From positions 1,364,001-1,428,000 of the forward strand of contig JAYQTB010000004.1 of NCBI GenBank assembly GCA_038147195.1: 64,000 bases of DNA. Reading direction: 5' to 3'. The notes beneath the pieces are model-generated. The model made no database searches, was not told the DNA's origin, and was given only the letters and a program-made list of their open reading frames with translations. The position numbers and the translations under genes were made by a program. Of this stretch, positions 59,647 through 64,000 are shown one piece after another; within the stretch, counting starts at the first letter, position 1; every line of letters begins with the position of its first letter. The stretch is from Eutrophocola salsuginis (lineage in GTDB: Bacteria; Pseudomonadota; Gammaproteobacteria; Pseudomonadales; Pseudohongiellaceae).

Positions 59647-61911
59647 TCAGAAGCGGAACGTGTAATTAAACTTAAGCGATAAATCGGCTATCGTTGATTC
59701 AAAATTATTGTCCTTGTCGGCATCCACCAGACCCCAGTTCAACACCAGGAAAGCCTGCTGCCCCGCCCGCGGAATCCAGTGCAGGCGACTGTTAAAACCA
59801 AGGTTTTCCGAAATATTGTCGTACTGGATGAGGTTGCTCCATGACAGGGTGGAAGAAAAGGCGTACTGGGAATTCAGGCCGATCAGGCGCACCGTGAAAT
59901 TCCCAGCCGGCAACTTGATTTCGTTTTCAGTCATGTTGGCCGACAGGGCGAAATTGCGGTTGGGGCGCCAGGTGACATTGGCCGTACGCTGGAAATGAGT
60001 GCCATCGTAGTATTCGCCGTTCCAGAGCTGGATGCCGCCAGACAGTTTGCGATGGCCGCCCCAGGACATGCCGACGAAGAAGTCGTTCCAGCTGTATTCA
60101 CCGACAGGAATGGTCACCGCGCGTGAGCCGTCTGATGCCCGATAGATGGTAAACGGTCGCGGCAGCACCTCCTTGTAGTACACGTACCGTGTCCAGTAGG
60201 AATCGTTGGTGTTAGTGAACGAGGTCAGGCGTATACCCAAATTTTCGTTGTTCAGCGAACCGTCATCCAGATTTTCTGCACGGTAACCCTCGGCGAGCAG
60301 CGCGATGGAGCGAAAGAAGTCATCAGGCTGCAGGAAATGGCGGTAACCGACTTCCGCATGGTGATCCTCAATGTCCCTGACATTGACATACCCCACAGCG
60401 GGGAAGAAATTCTCCTCGACGCGCTTGTACTGATACTGGGCTTGCCAGCGCTGTGCGTTGGGCAGGAACAGGTTGATGCCATAGGAGGCGTTGTCGGTGT
60501 CTGCCAGCCCCTCGGTATCAGTTTCCTGGTAGAAGGCGGATGCCTCGACGGTGTTGCCGTAAAACGCCGTGTTGCGATAGCGGATATCCGTGCCAACGAG
60601 TGTGTTGTCGATGTTGGCCTGGGGATTGCCGTCGGTGACGATGGCGCCCACCTGCGTACGCGAGCCCACGTTGAGTACGGTGCGGCCGACAAAGATGTTC
60701 TGCGAATCTAGGCCCAGGGCGGATTCTTCACCCTGGTTGATAAGCAATGAACCGACGTTCCAGTCACCAACCCGGCCACTGAGTTTAACCCCGCCAACGA
60801 GATCGAGGATCTGGCCGTTTGGGCCCAGACCGATCTTGCGGGAGAAGAATGGGCGGGCGTTCTGCAGCGCCGGTGCAGAGGCAGCCGCCGAGCCCGTTCC
60901 CGACACACTGTTGAAGCTGCCAGAGCCAATCTGGCCGAATTCGAAGATATCGACATCGCGCAGGAAGAAGTCGCGCTTCTCGGGGAAGAACAGGTTGAAG
61001 CGGGTGAGGTTGACCTGACGATCGTCGACTTCGGTTGCCGAGAAGTCGGTGTTCAGGGTGAGCGACGCATTCAGCTGCGGTGTGACCTTGTAAAACACGT
61101 CCAGCTGCGGTTCGTAGTGGTTTTCGGAAAACCCGCCCGGACCGAACAGGCGATTGCGGCGCAGGGTCATAGACGGCACCACATCCAGGCCAACGCCCTG
61201 TCGCATGCCGTCCAGACCTCTGGCGGTGCCGGCCGTGCTGGGGTTGATCTCGCGATTGAAGGACATCCAGGCGATGATCTCGTTGTCACCACGGCGGATG
61301 CGACTGAAATTCAGTCCCCATTCCGTGGAATCCGGGTTGAAGGACAGCGACTGGAAGGGAATCCGTATTTCCGCCGACCAGCCTTCATCATTGCGCTGTG
61401 CGCGCGCCTCCCAGATGCCGTCCCAGTTGCCTTCCATGGAATTAATATTCTGGAACAGGCCCTCCCAACGCACGCCGTTAGGATTCACTTCGAAGCGGTA
61501 GCCGTTACGGCGGTCCAGGTAGGGATCGATGATCACGGCAAAAATATCGTCGGCATCCAGTGCCTGGCCCTGGCGCAGGACGCGGTCGCGAATTTGGGTC
61601 GGATCGTTCTCGATCATGGTAGCGCCGATGTACAGGGCGGACTCGGAATAAAACACCCGCACTCGGGTCTGTTGGGTCGGTGCAGCAAATTCCTCAGGAA
61701 AGACCTGGTGCAGGTCCTCGATAAGCGCAGCCTGGGACCAGACGCCCTCATCCAGGCTGCCATTGATGGTGACATCGCCGGATAACTGCGGCAAATCGAC
61801 GAGTTTGCGGTCGCCACCCTGCTGGGCAAACGCATTAGGTGAAACTGGCAGGGCTAAAAAGAGAAAAAAGACTGGTACTAAGGCGCGGGCAGTAATACAG
61901 GCTGCAGGCAA
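59647..61911 (-). CDS. DUF5916 outer-membrane protein with CBM9-like N-terminus
   Basis: A 754-residue exported protein. A TTG start with GGGGGGA upstream begins a signal peptide (ALVPVFFLFLALPVSPNAFA). The first domain, about 35-220, is CBM9-like (DGSLDEGVW-type LDEGVWSQAALIED, YSESALYIGATMIENDP, WGLNFSRIRRG). The rest is DUF5916, with a beta-barrel-like C-terminus ending in Phe (LKFNYTFRF). It is probably an outer membrane protein that binds or moves a carbohydrate or polyphenol; substrate unknown. It is a single minus-strand gene. Confidence 0.8.
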   Translation of the reverse strand: MPAACITARALVPVFFLFLALPVSPNAFAQQGGDRKLVDLPQLSGDVTINGSLDEGVWSQAALIEDLHQVFPEEFAAPTQQTRVRVFYSESALYIGATMIENDPTQIRDRVLRQGQALDADDIFAVIIDPYLDRRNGYRFEVNPNGVRWEGLFQNINSMEGNWDGIWEARAQRNDEGWSAEIRIPFQSLSFNPDSTEWGLNFSRIRRGDNEIIAWMSFNREINPSTAGTARGLDGMRQGVGLDVVPSMTLRRNRLFGPGGFSENHYEPQLDVFYKVTPQLNASLTLNTDFSATEVDDRQVNLTRFNLFFPEKRDFFLRDVDIFEFGQIGSGSFNSVSGTGSAAASAPALQNARPFFSRKIGLGPNGQILDLVGGVKLSGRVGDWNVGSLLINQGEESALGLDSQNIFVGRTVLNVGSRTQVGAIVTDGNPQANIDNTLVGTDIRYRNTAFYGNTVEASAFYQETDTEGLADTDNASYGINLFLPNAQRWQAQYQYKRVEENFFPAVGYVNVRDIEDHHAEVGYRHFLQPDDFFRSIALLAEGYRAENLDDGSLNNENLGIRLTSFTNTNDSYWTRYVYYKEVLPRPFTIYRASDGSRAVTIPVGEYSWNDFFVGMSWGGHRKLSGGIQLWNGEYYDGTHFQRTANVTWRPNRNFALSANMTENEIKLPAGNFTVRLIGLNSQYAFSSTLSWSNLIQYDNISENLGFNSRLHWIPRAGQQAFLVLNWGLVDADKDNNFESTIADLSLKFNYTFRF

Positions 61912-62092
61912 GGCAAATCCCCCCAGACTAAAACTAAAAACGCGCTATTGTACCCAACCAATTGTGCAAATGGGCTTGGAAATTAAGGAAGTTTTCAGAC
62001 TTGTGCGAGGAGGAGTCTCCTTTGGATTAGATTTAATCTGTTAACCTGGCACCCGCGAACTGAGCGTTTTTTCTGCATGATCTTCAGTCCTG

Positions 62093-63184
62093 TCAGGGAT
62101 GGCGCGGGCGAATCGCTACCCGGTTACCGGAAAACGTGCCCAGCCAAACATGATCACCCACTTCTAGCGCCATGGTGGCGTTGCTCCAACCTGGCGTGGC
62201 TACACCATCGGCGATTTCCTCCGTGGCCAGCGTGTCGGGGTCAATGGCAAAGGCGCGGAAGGGACGCGAGCAGGTGGCGATGGTTTCCAGGTTGAAGGTT
62301 TCCGGATCGATGATGCTGCCGCAGACCGGGTCCTCGTTGTGCATACCGGCAGTGATGAGCTTGCCATCCACGCCCATGTGGACATTGTCCGGCGTGATAC
62401 CGAGATCCTCCGTCATGCCTATCAGTCGCGCGGGGCTGGTGTTGCTCAGCGCCACGATCTTGTGCAGGCCTGAAGAGGCCACATAGATGATGCGGCCGTC
62501 CACAGAGACCTCGATGCCGTTGTTGGCCGGCAGTTCGGTGCCCGGGATCAGGGTAAAACCGTCATCGCCCGGCGACCATTTCCACACGCCGCCGGTTGGC
62601 TGCCCGGAAATGGCTTCGAAGAAGGTCTTGTCCGGATGAATGAGCACGGTGGCCAGGATTGTGCCGTCGGCAAGAGAGCTCACACTGTTAGCCTCGTGAT
62701 GTTCCGGCATCAGCACGCAGCCGATCCAGGTGATGATCGGGCTGCCGCGCCGGGTATCCACGTCGAACACCTCGATGGCCTCGCGGGCACCGTGACCCAC
62801 CACGTACAGAGTCGAAAGGTTATCGCCACTGGCACGGATACTCACGCCATGGGCAACGAAATTGTTGGGATCCGGTGAACCCGGGCAGGCGCCGTAGCGG
62901 GACAGGTCCTGGCGGGCCCGCGGCAACATGCCGGGATAGAGGGCATCCGCCGTCAGGCGGTTGGCATCCATCAGGAACAAGGAAGTGCCCGGCGCCATGC
63001 CGCTGGAAATGACCCAGTCGGTGTTTGGTACGCGCACCAGATCCTCGGCATTGGTGGGGCCGCAGATGAAGCGATAGCCGTCAGCCTCGGTGCAGTCATC
63101 CATCGGTGCCGCGGCCTGTTGGGAATTGGCGGCTCCGACACAGCCGACCAGAAAAAAAAGCATGGTTATCAATGACTTTTTCAT
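62093..63184 (-). CDS. Beta-propeller lipoprotein (SMP-30/arylesterase-like)
   Basis: A 363-residue exported protein. The signal MKKSLITMLFFLVGCVGAAN has a lipobox-like LVGC. The mature part has TNAEDLVRVPNTDWVISSGM, HGVSIRASGDNLSTLYVVGH, DGTILATVLI, GIEVSVDGRIIYVASSGLHK and LGITPDNVHMGVDGKLITAG, the six-bladed SMP-30/PON-like propeller pattern with acidic metal-site residues. A lactonase or esterase activity is possible but catalytic residues were not assigned. It is divergent from umuC. Confidence 0.75.
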   Translation of the reverse strand: MKKSLITMLFFLVGCVGAANSQQAAAPMDDCTEADGYRFICGPTNAEDLVRVPNTDWVISSGMAPGTSLFLMDANRLTADALYPGMLPRARQDLSRYGACPGSPDPNNFVAHGVSIRASGDNLSTLYVVGHGAREAIEVFDVDTRRGSPIITWIGCVLMPEHHEANSVSSLADGTILATVLIHPDKTFFEAISGQPTGGVWKWSPGDDGFTLIPGTELPANNGIEVSVDGRIIYVASSGLHKIVALSNTSPARLIGMTEDLGITPDNVHMGVDGKLITAGMHNEDPVCGSIIDPETFNLETIATCSRPFRAFAIDPDTLATEEIADGVATPGWSNATMALEVGDHVWLGTFSGNRVAIRPRHP

Positions 63185-63333
63185 TACATCCTCTCTTTCT
63201 TATTGTTGTGGATGGCTAAGCATTATCCATAGAGCAGGCCGATTTACCATTGCCACTTTTACCCTTTCCTCTTTCCTCTTTCCTCTTGTATGCTCCCTCC
63301 CCCTGCCCCCGAATTTTGTGAGCACTGTTTTCC

Positions 63334-64000
63334 ATGTATGCCCTGGTGGATTGCAACACCTTCTACGCCAGCTGCGAGGCCATCTTCAACCCGGCCGTTC
63401 GCGGCAGGCCAATCGTGGTGCTGTCCAACAACGACGGCTGTATCATCTCCCGCAACAAAGAAGCCAAGGCCCTCGGCATTCCCGGCATGCTGCCCTTCTT
63501 CCAGGTGCGCAAGCAGGTGGAGGACGCCGGCTGCCACATCTTTTCCAGCAACTATGAACTTTACGGCGACATCTCCGCCCGTGTCATGAAACTGATGGAG
63601 CCCTGCGCCACGGAGATGGAGGTCTATTCCATCGACGAGGCCTTCCTGCGCCTGCCCGGCGAACGATTCGGCACCTATCATGAGCAGGGCATGCATATAA
63701 AGGACATGCTCTGGCAGCATATACGCATGCCGGTGTGCGTCGGCGTCGCCCCCACCAAGACACTGTCCAAGCTGGCCAACCACGCCGCCAAGAAAATTCC
63801 GCGCCTGAACGGCGTGTGCGTGCTCGACAGCAAGGAGAAATGGGAATGGCTGCTGGCACGGGTGCCACTGGACGGCATCTGGGGCATCGGCACGCGCATC
63901 CAGAAACGTCTGCACGACATGGGCATCCACAACGCACTACAGCTGGCGCAGAGCGACCCGAAGTGGCTGCGCCGACGCTTCAGCGTGGTGTTGGAAAAGA
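63334..64000 (+). CDS. umuC: DNA polymerase V subunit UmuC, N-terminal part (runs off the window)
   Basis: The first 222 codons of a Y-family polymerase, cut by the window's end. The N-terminus MYALVDCNTFYASCEAIFNP holds the metal-binding Asp6, followed by VVLSNNDGCIISRNKEAKAL and the palm YSIDEAFLRLPGE with its Asp-Glu pair; GVAPTKTLSKLANHAAKK and IWGIGTRIQKRLHDMGI are in the thumb region. This is UmuC rather than DinB. It begins about 9.1 kb after umuD, with no UmuD-like gene directly ahead, so the two subunits are not in one operon. No LexA box is evident upstream. Confidence 0.9.
   Translation, partial: MYALVDCNTFYASCEAIFNPAVRGRPIVVLSNNDGCIISRNKEAKALGIPGMLPFFQVRKQVEDAGCHIFSSNYELYGDISARVMKLMEPCATEMEVYSIDEAFLRLPGERFGTYHEQGMHIKDMLWQHIRMPVCVGVAPTKTLSKLANHAAKKIPRLNGVCVLDSKEKWEWLLARVPLDGIWGIGTRIQKRLHDMGIHNALQLAQSDPKWLRRRFSVVLEK

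Noticed and set aside
1..64000. CRISPR arrays, rRNA genes, insertion sequences and phage genes
   Set aside because: No regularly spaced repeats, rRNA motifs, transposase or integrase motifs were seen.

Overview
The window looks like a chromosomal piece of a marine-type gammaproteobacterium that lives on organic matter. Evidence: rimI sits directly downstream of a gene in the holD position, pntA is a single full-length gene, a phaR regulator is present, and families common in marine gammaproteobacterial genomes recur (DUF6152, DUF5916, quinohemoprotein dehydrogenases, TctABC transporters, MBL-fold lactonase-like enzymes). Genus cannot be fixed from sequence alone. Most of the window is moderately GC-rich; about 27.6-28.8 kb and 38.5-40.6 kb are clearly AT-richer. 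Several genes appear to start with TTG.

Layout. 0-7.1 kb: housekeeping and redox genes (hisC, small membrane protein, rimI, holD-position gene, EF-hand protein, sulfurtransferase, FAD oxidoreductase, diheme cytochrome). 7.1-17.5 kb: accessory metabolism: fused DUF6152 protein, tripartite tricarboxylate transporter tctBAC overlapping a metal-dependent hydrolase of the LigI type, DUF4159 protein, tandem NTF2-like lipoprotein, SLC13/MatC-like permease, then a split DUF6152 pair. 17.6-27.3 kb: a YegD-like Hsp70 divergent from a two-gene hydroquinone 1,2-dioxygenase, followed by a Vgb-like propeller lipoprotein, MmgE/PrpD protein, secreted esterase, MBL-fold hydrolase and a fused gallate/protocatechuate-type extradiol dioxygenase. 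27.5 kb: tRNA-Pro(CGG).

27.7-38.5 kb: PuuD-N-like membrane protein, SDR, beta-lactamase-like serine hydrolase, GMC oxidoreductase, a 4-cresol-dehydrogenase-like flavoprotein with its cytochrome c, a Tat-type small protein, a second MBL-fold enzyme, an MFS carrier and a CmcJ-like oxygenase. 38.5-40.4 kb: an AT-rich block with one orphan flagellin-like gene carrying a lectin-like insertion. 40.6-48.2 kb: MFS carrier, acyl-CoA ligase, AMACR-type racemase, a frameshifted serine hydrolase, an alpha/beta hydrolase and a SnoaL-like protein. 48.3-51.3 kb: pntAB. 51.4-64 kb: orphan molybdenum hydroxylase subunit, umuD, succinate-semialdehyde dehydrogenase, phaR, quinohemoprotein alcohol dehydrogenase, DUF2490, DUF5916, a propeller lipoprotein and the start of umuC.

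Working together: the central 19-48 kb reads as an accessory region for oxidising small phenolics. It has a flavocytochrome that could hydroxylate para-alkylphenols, alcohol oxidoreductases, esterases and lactonases, two ring-opening dioxygenases of different families, CoA activation and racemisation, and several carriers. No classical transcriptional regulator was recognised in it. The pathway assignment is inference; the individual families are much firmer.
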